DNA of 64,000 nt from positions 1,182,501 through 1,246,500 of the forward strand of contig JAPDOI010000135.1 in NCBI GenBank assembly GCA_029168955.1, in the 5' to 3' direction. Positions 46,701 through 59,247 of this stretch are shown one piece after another. Both the position numbers and the translations under genes were made by a program. The stretch comes from Aplectana chamaeleonis. Its lineage: Eukaryota > Nematoda > Chromadorea > Rhabditida > Cosmocercidae. The notes beneath the pieces are model-generated. The model ran no database searches, was not told the origin of the DNA, and saw only the letters and a program-made list of their open reading frames with translations. How positions within the stretch are numbered: the stretch's first letter is position 1; every line of letters begins with the position of its first letter.

Positions 46701-47151
46701 TTCTCGAAGGGGTTTACGTCGGCTTGCTCGAAGGCGATCTTCTTTACTCCACACTGCCACGACACGAATGTTCGACATCTCGGCAGCGCAACTAACTTAC
46801 ATGGCATAACCATGTTACTTGTAACTTTTGAATCTTACAAGTAACTTATATTGGTCCATAAATCCTCGCAAGTGCATGCAGTTCAACCAGAAACTTGAAA
46901 GTACACGATAAAACGAATGATCACATCGTAACGTGCTTAATACGTGCACAGCTCATCTCACTCGAGTCCTCACTCGGCATTCCGATGCCGGACCTGAGAG
47001 GTGTCTTCGGGTCACTCTTCGGAGGCCAGCATATTTTTGACCGCTTGTGGGATATGGGTATCCTCATGGCGGAGGGGGGGGGGCGGGTTTCGTCGCGATA
47101 CTCGAGGAGAGTAGTTCCTAACCGCAGACCTTGGCGGAGATTACGCCCTTA

Positions 47152-47580
47152 GGCGCTATTCATACTTCTCGACGCCAGCGCGGCACGCGCCTGCCGCGCT
47201 GGCGTGGCGTTTGTGTATGAATGGCCTGACGCCTCATCCGCGCGGCACGCGCGCGACGCCAGCTTGGCCATGGCGGCGATGGCCGAAACGGCTTTTTAAC
47301 CATTTTCACTGCTTAATCATCATCAATTTCATTCCGTTTCTTAATAATTAATACCATTACTATCCTCTGCTATCTTGGTGCTGAACGCATGTACAGAATT
47401 TGGTTGTTTGCAAAAGTTAGGCCCGCTTTTTTCTGCTCCGCCTAGGAGTCGCCACTGGAGTATTCATAGTCTCCGCAAGCGCGGCACGCGCGTCACGCGA
47501 TTGAAAAGTATTCATACTCTAACGCCACGCCAGCGCGTCACGCGCGTGCCTCGGTGGCGTTGAGTAGTATGAATAGCGCC
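47152..47580. mobile_element. 429-bp Tourist-like MITE, TTA duplication
   Basis: Ends GGCGCTATTCATACT and AGTATGAATAGCGCC are perfect inverted repeats flanked by TTA at 47149-47151 and 47581-47583. Subterminal regions hold GACGCCAGCGCGGCACGCGC-type blocks. The ends and 3-bp duplication fit PIF/Harbinger MITEs. Confidence 0.9.
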
Positions 47581-47659
47581 TTATTGTGGGCCGAGGGGCT
47601 TTCTCTGCCGTGGACCGCGAAAACCACGCACCCAGGGTGCCGTATCGAGAATAAATGTT

Positions 47660-47770
47660 TTTCTGGGTGAGTTACTTGTATACTAGAAGTAAGTTACTTG
47701 TGATACAAAAGTAAGTTACTTGCGACAATAAGTAAGTTACTTCTGACATAAAAGTAAGTTGCATGAAAAC
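47660..47770. repeat. AAGTAAGTTACTT short tandem repeat
   Basis: Four to five units with the core AGTAAGTTACTTG separated by variable 6-12 base spacers. The same core is scattered through 46440-46850. Confidence 0.7.
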
Positions 47771-47832
47771 TTCACGTAGCTTACTCAAAAGGAACATTCA
47801 ACTAGATTCAAACCCTCTGAGAAGCGCACACA

Positions 47833-47972
47833 TCCTCTGTTTCCGAGTGAAATTTATTTCCATTTATCGCGTGCTTCTGCGCGCGTATGCTGCGTCTCCT
47901 TCTCCCCTTACTTTCTAGCTGTCCCTACCCTCGCTCCGCACAACAGAGTAAATTTGGTTCGGAACCAGAGGA
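47833..47972. mobile_element. MITE (copy 2 of the 22048 family)
   Basis: TCCTCTGTTTCCGAG at the left, GGTTCGGAACCAGAGGA at the right, followed by TA. The interior retains GCTGCGTCTCC and TCGCTCCGCACA. Confidence 0.8.
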
Positions 47973-50639
47973 TATTACATCGTTATCAATCGGGCTGTAT
48001 ATCTCACCGACTCCCACTTGAGGTGCCACCACTCTTGATTTTCGGTTCTTTTCCCGATTCCAGCTTTTTATTTTGTTATTCGTAAGAGTGGGACAGGCTG
48101 ACCACCTAGAATTTCTCAGGCAGGGTCCTCCTGGCTCATTTTCAGCGCTTCCAACGGCGTGGGCGCTGTGGCACGAAATTCTATTTGCCTTGCTATCTCA
48201 ACTGTGCTCATGCATGTACGTGCCGTTTTTGAAAGATTGAATTTTTTTCTAGGATCAGTATGATCAAAACACTTTGGAACCTTGCAACGTTTATTCTTGG
48301 ACCGCGAGACTCATACCAATTTCTACCTCCAATAGACTTCCTCTACAACTCTCTATTTTCGGATGTAGCTAATGACCGCTGAGTGATAATTCCAGGAATG
48401 TTCACTGATCATCTGTTAATATATCCACCTAAAACGGCTTAAAAAGTTGGCGAGCTGCATTAGCAGGGAGTACGGGGCGGGCTTCAGGCGCGCTCATAGA
48501 ACCGTTGAGAAGAAACTTAGGGTCGATTCGAAGTCAACGTTAGGAAAGACGGAGATTGCGATGAAAAGATTCTGTGCCAAACAAATTTCTCCTTCTTAGA
48601 TACCCTCTTCGAGAAACTTTCTTGGAAAATAACAGCCGAGGATGTCTTTCTACTGACTTTAAACAAGTTCACTAGATTGGCATCACTCAGCTGTGAGTGT
48701 TCGTTGGCAAATCGCATCCACGCTCGCTCCGCAAAGATGGTTCCGGAAGGGAAAAATCAGTCACCACATCTGGATTCCATAGGCTCTGTGACACTTTTTT
48801 CCTTCTCTTACCTAATTAGCTTGAATCGATGGCCTCAACCCATTGTTATAGTTCAAGTTTCTGCTTGGCTGCGTAGATTTGTTTCCAATCAAATTCAGGA
48901 TTCCTCCAAGTTTAGTCGCACCATGGAACTTATTCATCGATGTTATGCAATGTTGAACTATGTTTATGTAATGATCAATGTATGTAATGTTTCTTCACTG
49001 ATGCATTACTAATATACTTAACTGCAATAAATTCGCAAAGCTTTCGAATGTTCTCCACAGGCTACTGCGCGGGATGTGATACAAGCCAACTTTGGTCCAA
49101 CACCCCCCCCCCCAAATCCCGTGATCTCCTCAGCTCCCCCTCTCCCTGTGGGGAAATAATGACCACTAGCGAGGGGGGGAGGCCTTAAATATCCGTTTAA
49201 CACCCTGGACCGCTCCATGATTAAGGTAGAAATCAACTCATAAACGCAGCTGCAGACTTAACAGTGCTACACCATATGGGCGGAGCCTTTTCTCTTGCCC
49301 TGAAGGCACATAGGTGGAGTTCCGGGCACGAAAACCACATTTAGAATATGGCTGACCGTATCTGAAAACAAACTCAAAATTTCATGGACGCAGCTTCAAG
49401 TCGAAGAGCGCTACACTACAAGGGGCATTTGAATGAATGCTCCAAGTCCGATATTAAAGAGGAAATTTTCTAAGTATTTTTCGAAATTTTTGATAGTTTT
49501 TTGCCTTGCAGCAACGTGCTAGTAAGTTTTAATCGTTCAAAACGGCTTTGAGAACTAACTGACTCTTAAGTGTAATACTACAATCGATTGTGTCACCCCT
49601 AATCCCAAAGAAACTACGGTTCACCGCAATGTTAAAAGGCTATGGTGCGGTTGCGGTCGACATACTAATACTGGGGTGGAAAAACTGGCGCACTGCCAGA
49701 TTTGGTGATCGATCGACAGCACGGGTAATAAAATGCGCGAGTTAATTGTTTTCTCTTTTTTTTCACCTTTTTTCTACTTCATTTTTGTTTCTAACTCTTA
49801 TAAAATTGCGAATATGGGCTTTTCTTCTAGCGTAAGGGGACATCGAAAATTGTTCGGGCTTGGTAGGGTTTTTTTTTGAAATTTTTGTCTAAAATTGAGA
49901 GAAAAACGACAAACTTCTTTCACGCAGTGAGATTAGTCCCTATTTGCAATATTAAAAGAGTCAGAATCAAAGATAAAGCAGAAACAAGCGTGAAAAAAGA
50001 TGAACCAAAACCCTTCCAGAATATCAGCTGTACTGTCGATCGATGACAAAATCTGGCAATGCGCCAGGTTTTCCACCATAGTTTCAGTGTGTCGACAGCA
50101 AACGCAAAATCGTCTTTTAGCACTGCGGTAAACTGTAGGTGCGATACAATCGATTGTATCCCCCTGAAAATCAGTTTCGGAAGACCATTTTGAACTGTCT
50201 TAAAAAACTTATTCTATCATTTGGGTCCCGGACAAACTTCACCGCACGTTGCCGCAGCGCGAAGTGCCGTATTAACAATTTCGAAAAATAATTGCAATTT
50301 TTTCAGTACAATCCTGTACTTGTACATTCCTTCGAATACCACGACTAGTGTACCACTCTTCAGCTACATCCATGAAATCCTGGGTACGTTTTCAGATTCA
50401 AACAGTCATACTCAAAATGGGGCTTTCGTGCCCGAAACTGCACTCGTGTACCCTCAGAGCATGAAAAAGGCTCCGCCGACATGCAGGTGCTCCGCTCTTC
50501 AGCTTGCAGGTGCGTACTCTGGTATTCGCTCGCGTGTAGCCCTACACAAACTCACTTGTTGCCCAGTGACACTTGGGCAACAAGTCATTTTTCTGGGGCG
50601 CGACATGGAAAGTGTGGGGCGATTGTGAGCATTTGTGCT

Positions 50640-50815
50640 TACAAAACCACTTGTACCCCACTAAATCACTAGTCGCCCGCGAAATCACTTGTTGCCCCGA
50701 AAGAGCAACTGCTGACCCTAAAATCACTTGTTGCCCCGCAAAATCACTTGTTGCCCCGCAAAATCACTTGTTGCCCCGTTAAACCACTTGTTGCCCCCAA
50801 AACCAGTTGTTGCTC
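50640..50815. repeat. 20-bp tandem repeat
   Basis: Seven or so units of CACTTGTTGCCCCGCAAAAT with decay at both ends. A short inverted match (CACTTGGGCAACAAGTCAT) lies just upstream at about 50568-50586. Confidence 0.88.
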
Positions 50816-50898
50816 GGATTCATCATTTGATCATTCGGACCCCACTGCGTTGTTTATTCACGGATTCCGTCTACTCTCTAGACACCTTGTACTTCCAA

Positions 50899-51075
50899 AC
50901 CCTTCTTCTTCTTCTTCTTCCTCTTCCTCGTCTTCTTCTTCTTCCTCTTCCTCGCCTTCCTCGTCGTCTTCTTCTTCTTCTTCTTCCTCTTCCTCGTCTT
51001 CCTCGTCTTCTTCTTCTTCCTCGTCTTCTTCCTCTTCCTCGTCTTCCTCGTCTTCTTCCCATTCTTCCTCTTCTA
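50899..51075. repeat. CTT/CCTCGT pyrimidine microsatellite
   Basis: A CTTCTTCTTCCTCTTCCTCG-type tract. The open frames across it (Ser-rich on one strand, Gly/Arg-rich on the other) are artefacts. Confidence 0.95.
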
Positions 51076-51465
51076 CCTCGCCGCTTGTGAGTGTGGCTTA
51101 AAGGCAGTGGTCGCGATGAAAAGCGTTATCTACGAAACTATAGAAATCAGCCTAGCTTGAAAACAGCTGAAAAACTATGAAGGTAGCGCGGTGAAAAACG
51201 GGCTAGAATCAGAGTTCTAGGACTAAGATTGTGCGTAGTATTTCACTGGGAGTGTGCAGGGTGTCATGTGCATGTGTGCAGTACATATAGCAGAGGCGCA
51301 GGACCCAGTAGATCCTGCACATCTGCCCACTCCCAATGGGATCCTGCACACTCACACTGTGGTACTGCACCAAATTATAAACGTCCTGCACCCCATTCAC
51401 GACGACTTGCATGCTCTTCAGCAAGCGTAAGCGTAAGGAAAACGCGTTTTCGTATGTGATCTCGC

Positions 51466-51663
51466 GTCAAGTCCGCGCAAAACTGCAACCAAACGGGAGC
51501 TGACAGAGAAAATGGAAATAGTGTGGGAATGAAGGAAAAGATGGATAGCTTCCGAAAAAGTCCTCCGGAGGAGTCTTTTCGGAAGCTATCCATCTTTCCT
51601 TCATTCACACACTATTTCCTCTCATCGATCTCTAAGTGCTACTGTTTTGCGCGGACCCTGACT
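51466..51663. mobile_element. 198-bp hairpin MITE
   Basis: GTCAAGTCCGCGCAAAACTG at the left is inverted at the right (GTTTTGCGCGGACCCTGAC). The centre is AGTCCTCCGGAGGAGTC, with arms such as GGATAGCTTCCGAAAA matching closely. Confidence 0.85.
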
Positions 51664-51959
51664 GAAAAAGCTCAGAAAAACTTGAAAAAATTCTAAATCG
51701 CTAATTTTTCTCCAAAAAAAGCAGAGCGGACCAATTTTTGAATTTTTTCAATGCGTATCTAGTGGCTCATACAGTGACTGTGCTTAGTTTAAGAAATGCC
51801 TGGCGCATCTTCTGAAAATCGTCAGCTGAAAAGCTCACGGTCAGCTGCAGTTAACCGCAGAGTTAACTTGCGGTTATCTACCCATTTACTACCACCCCAG
51901 ATTTATTTCTAAGTGCACCTCATCAGACTAGAAGAAAATCACGAATAAATTAGAGGATA

Positions 51960-52320
51960 TCAAACGAATAAAGAATTTTCGAATATTCCGAATAAACGAA
52001 TTATTCAGAAAATTGACTTTTCCGGAATATTCAGATAAACGAATAATTCGGATAATTGACTCTTTCGAATATTCGAATAAGCAAATTATTCAGAAAATTG
52101 ACTTTTCCGAATATTCGAATGAACGACAGATTATTCGGATACTTGACTCTTTCGAATATTCGAATAAACGAATTATTCGGATAATTGACTCTTTCAGAAT
52201 ATTCGAATAAGCGGAATTATTCGAAAAATTGACTTTTCGAATACTCGAATTGTTCGAATATTCGATTATTCGTTTATTCGACCAGTGAATATTCGTTTTC
52301 CAAATATTCGTTGACATACT
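51960..52320. repeat. Palindromic AT-rich tandem repeat
   Basis: Repeats of GAATATTCGAATAAACGAAT and ATTCGGATAATTGACTCTTT occur with period near 45-50 bp. They are largely self-complementary, which keeps frames open on both strands. Confidence 0.85.
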
Positions 52321-53689
52321 CTAGAGAAAATCGGGAATCGTTTTTCAAATGTTCGGCGTTGCGAATAATTCGGAAATGTTCACTTTTCGAATATTCGATT
52401 TTCCAAATAATTCGGAAATGGCGGCCTTTTCGACTTTTCGACTTTCAATGATTCGAAGTCGCCTTCTTTAATCGAATATTTAGTTTACGAATCATTCGAT
52501 TTGGTCGAAGTATAGTTCCCACCCCCATGAAATTTTAGGGTGTTTTTTGAGAAAAAAAATCGGATTCTGGTCAAAAGTGGCAATCGAGGGCACTATCAAT
52601 ATGTCACGGTATCAGGCAGTAAACATGGAGAACTCTTGAAAAAAAAACCATTACACTTCCGTGAGAATTTTGCGCCGGTGGCAAATTCTAAACTTGTATC
52701 TAGCGTACCACTTCGGAAATCGTCAAAAGTCGCGATTTGCCATCAAATTTTCTAAAAAAGCTTCGAAAGAATCAAGTCAGAAAATTTCAGAAAATTGACA
52801 TAAACCCCAGATTCGTGATCAGCGCCCCAAATAACACAACTGGGAGGGTATTAAGTTAAATCTGGAACATTTTTAAAAACGCTTTCGGGGCCCACTAATT
52901 GATATTAATAAAACCCAACCGAAAATCCGTACACATCCATAACGCTATCAGTCTGTACAAAGTTTGGGTAATGTGCCTTCACCCAAACTTGGGCCAGAGG
53001 GAGGTTGTTTGGGCGCTGAACACAATTATGAGGTCAGTTTCCAAATTCTCTCTGAAGACTAGTGCACGTTTTGGAAGGTACAACAGGTACAGAAATCTGA
53101 CGAAAAACGTCTTTAACTCCTTTCGGTGTGGTTTTAGGCAGATGCGAAAGACCATAATCGGTTTTTACACCAAAAAACGGTTCTAGAGAGTTACATTTCT
53201 TCCAGAATAGTTAGGCTAACTAAAATTAGCTCCTTAAGAGCCTCACTAGACATGAGCTTATAGAAGAAAGTGGAAAATGGAGGAAGATTGAGGTGATGAT
53301 CAGGAGAGAAAGAAAACACGCCGGCGCACGCGACGCGACCACACACGCCACCGCCCAGGCCTCCTCCGCGCCGGCGCTAGCTGGGGCGAGACAGTCCACA
53401 CAATGCTCACAAAGATTTTGTGGGCATTGCCCACAATCTTTTTTGTGGGGGCTCGACTCTCGCCGGCGCGATTATGTGGAACGTCTAGCGCCGACGAAAA
53501 AGGACGCGAAATTGGCCACGCCCTCCGGGGCAACACGCGAGCGAATGCCAGAGTATACATGGAATTTTGGGTACGTTTTCAGATACGGACAGTCATATTC
53601 TAGATGTAACTTTCTTACCCGAAACTGCCCCTGTGTGCCTTCAACGCACTGAAGAATGTCCGTCCTCGGGCGCGATCGCACCTTGTAAA

Positions 53690-54600
53690 TAGCTCAGAAA
53701 TTAACATTCGTGGACGAAATTTCAAGAGAAATCGCAGTGAACAGCGCTCTCTCAAATTAGTAAACTATTAATCGTCTGTTCTATGCTGTTTAATTCCGTG
53801 CTTGGTTAGCACACTCCAATGTGTTACATGTCGAATAGATATCTCATAAGCAACAGAAGCAGCTTCCTAGAAAGGGCATTCAGGAAAACATGATCCTCTC
53901 TCCGGCCATAGCGAGCATATCTTGTCCTGAACTGGCGCCCCTACGTGCCTTAACACTAAGAATTCACACGTGCGTCTCGTAAACTCCAAAGATGAACCTA
54001 CTATTTATGGAAGCGGCTTACTAAGATCTTCCAATGCTAAAACTGCTGTTGATGAAAGACGTCGTAGCCTAGTTCGCTAAGCCCCTTACGGCCCTTAATC
54101 TCTTAATCAACACTTCCACCCCTAGATCACTCCTACCAAGATAACATTCCAGTACTGCTGCTCTGCTTCATCCCAATCTCTTATAGATTACATTACTGCA
54201 GTCTCACTGTCGTTTGGAAAACGTACTGGAGGAAGGATCACTGAACTTCCTAGTGAAAACTTTACTTCTTCTCTCACCTCATTCAGGCAAAAAATACATA
54301 TGCTTAGGTTACAATAGCAAGCTCTAGGACATTTCTGAAGAACTTTCGATGTTGATAATCACCAGCAGCGAACAGTCACTTTTTGTCTCGATAGCGTCAT
54401 CAGCTATTATATTTCTCCAAGGCCCACCGCTCCGCTGATTTTAATAATCGATACCGAGAGCTCATTAGAGATGCCCCAATGTTTACCGCAACAACCGCCC
54501 GTCACGCCTGCTATGCCCGCCCCGCCCCCTTTCTGACGAGAAGGCGAACCAGCGACTTCGAAGTCAAATCAACGACTCTAGTGTCGACCATACGTGCACG
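53690..54600. other. No supported feature
   Basis: I see no terminal repeats, arrays or splice-supported exons. A short match of the preceding region (53558-53660) to 50369-50470 (GGTACGTTTTCAGAT, CCCGAAACTGC) indicates some dispersed repeat content at its edge. Confidence 0.5.
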
Positions 54601-54665
54601 AGTTAAGGTATAGAATTGGAATAGCTCGGACTTGAACAGGCGGAAACCTCGAGGCAATCAAACTT

Positions 54666-55134
54666 GAAGGCGGTGTTCACAAAGTAAAAGTTGTACGCTT
54701 TTCTGGCTATAACGTAAGCCTTGGGTCCCTCTAAGATTAGGAACGGAAGTGTGACGAAAAACGGCAGGTAAGTGGTTGAAAACCTCGTGGGCCAGGCAAC
54801 CCATTGGGCCACTCCGTAGACGTCCCATAACAGTTCCCCTGAATTCGTTGTCAAATGAGCGATGGTTTCCGATCGAAAGCCCCATTCTTCCGTTCATTCT
54901 CAAGTTCTCTCTTCACTCAGGTCAGCTCGTACACATCGGCTGCAAAAAAAATGGGAGTTACAAGCCTCGGACAACTCGTCCACGATGCTTCCCTAGCTGA
55001 ATTTTGAGGGGCCATAACTTCGTTTCCAGGAGGTCTTGTAGGATTCCAGAAACGCCATTGAAATCAGCACGGGACCGCTTCCAAGAGAGGCGCAAAAACA
55101 GAAAAACCACTTTTATCGTGAACACTGCCTTTAA
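54666..55134. mobile_element. MITE, AAGGCAGTG family (inverted orientation)
   Basis: GAAGGCGGTGTTCACAAAGT at the left, TTTATCGTGAACACTGCCTT at the right. The body is in the reverse order to 34257-34746. Confidence 0.85.
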
Positions 55135-55629
55135 GTTTCGAACACCTGTTCCTACTCTTCCCTTTCTGAAAAGGCGCATATACTCATAAAAAGGTCACTT
55201 TTCATGTTTAATTCCATTTCGGATTTTTTTGCATTTTCTCAACAGTCAGAATTTTTACGAACGCTGATTATATAGGTAAGAACCGCGAAAAAAATCTCAA
55301 AAACGTCTATAGGGGCCTTTATGGGAGTGTGCAATTACTTATGAATTGCGTTCTGTATCCTGAAAAATCGTCCGACCAATGTTAGAGAACAAATTATCTC
55401 CGCTTTTGCGGCCATTAGATTAGATATTGACTAGAACCCATCTCTTCCCCATCTTTGAAAGCTCTTCCAAGATAGTGCAGCATCGTACATTATTCATATC
55501 TTGTACTTGGTAGGCCCTATATAGGCTCAATCCCGAGATTCCAATCAAAGAGTGCTCGAGACCTTTAGCTTGGACAGGAATTATGTTGTACATTACATAA
55601 TCGTTGCGGTGGAAGCACTTATAGATCAC

Positions 55630-56578
55630 GTTAAGGGCAGCATCACAATGGAAAAGTTTCCCATTTTTTCGCAAAAACGTAAGCTTTCAATCCCTCTAAG
55701 AACAGCAAGGGCGGAAATCAGACGAAAAACGGCCAGAAAAATAGTGAAAATCCCGTGAATCATTGGATCCCCCCGCCCACATCATATAGCAGTTGTCCAC
55801 CGTTCGCTTCACCTAAAGAAGAGTAGCCAAATCTTTGAATACTCCTTATCCCGAAAGATTCCAACATCCAAACATGTGCATTTAGTCATCTTATTTTTGG
55901 AGAGTTTCTGGTCGAGAAATAGAAAACAATGTCACTTGCCTAAGAATTTTTAAGCACAAAACCATTTCCGACGTTAGGTCTGACGCTTTGTCTGCAGTCT
56001 ACCAAAACACATTTAACACGCGCAATTAAAGGCAGTGCTAACTACAAGAATAAACTATTCAATTTTTCGATGTTCTTGAGTAGGTAAGTTCACGAAGTAG
56101 GGATTGATAGAGAAAAACCTCCACAGGAACTCCCAAATACCGCAGAAAACTTTAAAGAAATCTCTGAAATATTTTATTACGCCAGTTTGGTGTGTTTCAA
56201 AAGACTGCAGACAAAGCATCAGACCTGACGTCGGGAATAGTTTTGCGCTTCAAAATTCTTAGGTAAGTGACTTTGATTTCTGTTTCTTGTACTGAAAACT
56301 ATTTGAAAAGATGGGACAATGCACATGCTTAGATGTTAGAACCTTTCGCGATAAAGAATATTGAAAAATTCAGCAACTGTTCCTCTGGTGAAACGAACAC
56401 AGGACAACTGTTACATGACGTGAGCGGGGTGACCCACTGGGTCGCCGGGTCCACGAGATTTTCACCCACTTCCTGCCCATTTTTCGTCGCACTTCCGTTC
56501 TTCCTGTTCTTAGAAAGACCCAAACCTTTTTTTTTTTGCAAAAAAGGGCTACTTTTTCATCGAAAACACTGTCTCTGA
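55630..56578. mobile_element. Foldback of AAGGCAGTG-family halves
   Basis: The left arm has CAATGGAAAAGTTTCCC, GGAAATCAGACGAAAAACGG and CAGTTGTCC; the right arm (56160-56578) has the same blocks inverted. A further TTAAAGGCAGTGC end lies at the centre (56028), so it may be two elements joined. Confidence 0.7.
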
Positions 56579-56769
56579 AAATTTTAATACTGTAGAGGTT
56601 TTTTAATAGCTTTTCCCCGACATTTTTTTTTATTTTGTGTGGACCTTTCCCTATTACCCTCTTCTTCGTGGACTTGCCTACTCAAAAACATTGAAAACTA
56701 GAATATGATTTTTATCGTGAACAGTATGTTTAAAACTTCCCAACTTGTAAGAAATACTACACCATAACT

Positions 56770-58062
56770 CTCATGAAAAAAACTTGGAATTATTATCATA
56801 AACGGTAATTTTGAAAGAGAACAAAACCATAATGACACATATAAGCTGATTCAAAATGCCAACAGGCAAACAACCATTTTAAAGCATAAGTTTTTCAATA
56901 TCAAAGCAGGACTTAAATTTGACATAGATTGTGAGTTACCCATCATCTACGCTTTACCGAAATTACATAAGGATCCCATAAAATTCAGATTCATTACGGG
57001 AGCAAGAAACAGCAGCATGAAACCATTAGCAGTAGAATTGCAAAAAATTTTCTCGTTTCTCAAGACACATTTTATTAATTATACCAATGTGAGTTACCAA
57101 AGGAAGGGAGGACTCAAGACCTACTGGTCTATCTCCAACATTAACATAGCAGCTGAATTATGTAGGTTGAGTACCGATTGGGTTCAAGTTTATTCTGCTG
57201 ATTTTACGGATATGTTCACTAACCTTCCACACAGTTTCATTCTGTATAACATGAAAGAATTTTCGAAAATTTGCTTCAAAAACGCTAATAAAAATGGATA
57301 GTTACCAATGGATACAGAGTATTTTATCGAGATTCTGAGGTAGATAAAGGCGGGTACAGGTATTATACCATCACAGCCTTGATATATCACGTTGACTATC
57401 TTTTACGCAACAGTTACTGTCGTTTCGGAGAACTTGTGCTTCAACAGACGAAAGGAGTTCCTCAGGGAGGTAACTTCAGCCCATTGTTAGCCGATATTGC
57501 AGTTTCCATGTTGGAGTATAGGTACTCTATTAGGGCGAAAATTGAAAATAACGTACTTTTCAAACCTTTTGGATATATAAATGACTTGCTCATAATCCAT
57601 AATAAAGATGAAACAATTGTGGATAGTCAAATTTCACTAATATACAAGAATGTATTGGAGCTCAAAAAGACGCACAATAATCCCTATAAATGCAATTACT
57701 TAGACATTAGTATAGAAATAATTAATGATAGAATACACACAAAATTGTATAATAAGACAGATGATTTTAATTTCAGAGTTAGAAGATTTCCTCATGCTCA
57801 TTCTGAGATCTCTAAAAAAGTCAAAGCATCCACAATTTACACGGAGACTTTGAGATTAGCTAATATCTGTTCAAATTTAGATTCCTTCACGGAAAAACTC
57901 AAAGAAATGAAAACAGTTTTAATTGGAAACCTATATACACCAGAATTCGTAGAAGTAAATATAATAAAGTGCATCTATAAACAAAAAATGATAACATATA
58001 AGTTTAACCTAAGAGATGATAAGAAAAGTATAACACAAGTGGTAAAAAGCATAACATGCTAA
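56770..58062 (+). pseudogene. Reverse transcriptase, Penelope-like or related, degenerate
   Basis: The first frame (to a stop at 57299-57301) reads LPIIYALPKLHKDPIKFRFI and TGARNSSMKPLA, then motif A as YSADFTDMFTNLPH. The second frame (open from about 57303, first Met 57379) has motif B as QQTKGVPQGGNFSPLLADI and motif C as GYINDLLII. It goes on with NYLDISIEI and RVRRFPHAHSEI to a stop at 58060-58062. A PK.HK block ahead of motif A and the later LDISI block fit Penelope-like or similar non-LTR reverse transcriptases. I cannot fix the clade. One frameshift separates the two frames, and motif C has Asn where the catalytic Asp pair should begin, so this copy is inactive. No GIY-YIG endonuclease domain was seen downstream. 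Confidence 0.8.
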
Positions 58063-58257
58063 GTCTTCACTGTTGATAGGTCGGTGTTCGATACTATCCA
58101 AGATAAGAACTTGTGATCATATATTCATTCTGATATTGATAGTATACTATAGCTTCTTGCCCTAATACCTCTTTCTAACGTTTCTAACACTACTTCACTC
58201 TGCACGGCTCATGCTTTCGTATTCATCCTTCTTTTTCATCGACAGTTCTGTTCCTCA

Positions 58258-58329
58258 CTGAGGAGCCCCAGCAGAGCTGTTTGATGAAGTTTGTCTGAGG
58301 CCAGGGACGAAACGAGCTTCGTCAACTTC
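58258..58329 (+). ncRNA. Hammerhead-ribozyme-like motif (degenerate)
   Basis: The sequence contains CTGAGGA (fits the CUGANGA core), then GCCCC, and after a loop of about 35 bases GGGACGAAAC (stem II partner and GAAA core). A 9-base mini-hairpin CGAGCTTCG and the cleavage-site triplet GTC follow. Stem I cannot be formed with the bases flanking both cores, and stem II has one mismatch, so I do not claim activity. Penelope-like elements are known to carry hammerheads, and this lies about 200 bp downstream of the reverse transcriptase. Confidence 0.3.
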
Positions 58330-58339
58330 TCCTTCATAC

Positions 58340-59040
58340 CTTTCCTTTTCTTGATTTACTTACTTCTAGTATTTTGAAGATTGGGTAAAATATAATTAGA
58401 AAATGGCTATTCTTTCATTGTCCGTACTTGGTATATATTCTTATACACATGAACTTTACATAAGTCGTAGTGTAATTTATTGAATGTTAATTAGCGAGTA
58501 TTACCAGACAGATTTATGAATATTTCAGAATTTCCACGAAACACATTTGTTTTCAAAAACAGCTACAGTTTTGTGAAATCTCATCTTTAGAAACCCTCAA
58601 TTTCAGCCCACAAACGCTATTTAACATTTCTCTCCAACCACAAACGTTGCAATATACGCCTCGCACACGCTATAATTACGCGTTCTAGTATCCATTGCTA
58701 GTGCCTTCTCAAATGTCATTTCCTCTGAATACACGGATTTCGCGGAAAAAATTCAGTTACAGCGTCTGCAATTCCCCATAGACGGCGATATTTTGGGTTT
58801 CTGTCAGAAAAAAAAGCAGAGCCTCTTCATTTCCTAGATTCTGTCATTTGTCAGGGGCTCCAAACCAAAGCTCCGACTGAATTTTCCCCTACAATGTTTG
58901 TTATTGCGATTGGAAATATATTGCACACGCATTCTAGCCGATACTGAAGAATATCTACACAGCCTTCCTAAATTAGCAACACAAATTAGGCTACAAGTGA
59001 TAACAAATAGGGCTTCCCCTCACTCTGATCACTGATGCCA
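58340..59040. other. No supported feature
   Basis: AT-rich sequence without terminal repeats, arrays or splice-supported exons that I can identify. Confidence 0.5.
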
Positions 59041-59247
59041 AACGAAGTCAAACATTAGTGCCAAGTTTCTTTTTTCTGTTGACACTAGCAATGAATACCC
59101 AGAATTGATTTTGGCATCCGCGTTTTTTTATTGAAAAAAAGAAAGTTTTTATTTTTGTCCACTTTTTGCCTAATTTTGAGTATGATTTTTTGTCGATTTT
59201 TGTCTTGATTCTCTCCCCCCCCCCTCCTCCACAACTGATCTTCAAGT

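Noticed and set aside
46559..46844. Overlapping open frames on both strands near 46.6-46.8 kb
   Set aside because: Both look partly protein-like (KKIAFEQADVNPFEKR on the minus strand, TETLFSKGFTSACSKA on the plus strand), so neither can be chosen; probably a repeat.
48517..48740. Minus-strand frame with ANEHSQLSDANLVNLFKV
   Set aside because: Protein-like over about 50 residues, but I found no acceptor or donor and no family.
50728..51101. Leu/Pro-rich, Ser-rich and Gly/Arg-rich frames
   Set aside because: They arise from a pyrimidine microsatellite and a 20-bp tandem repeat.
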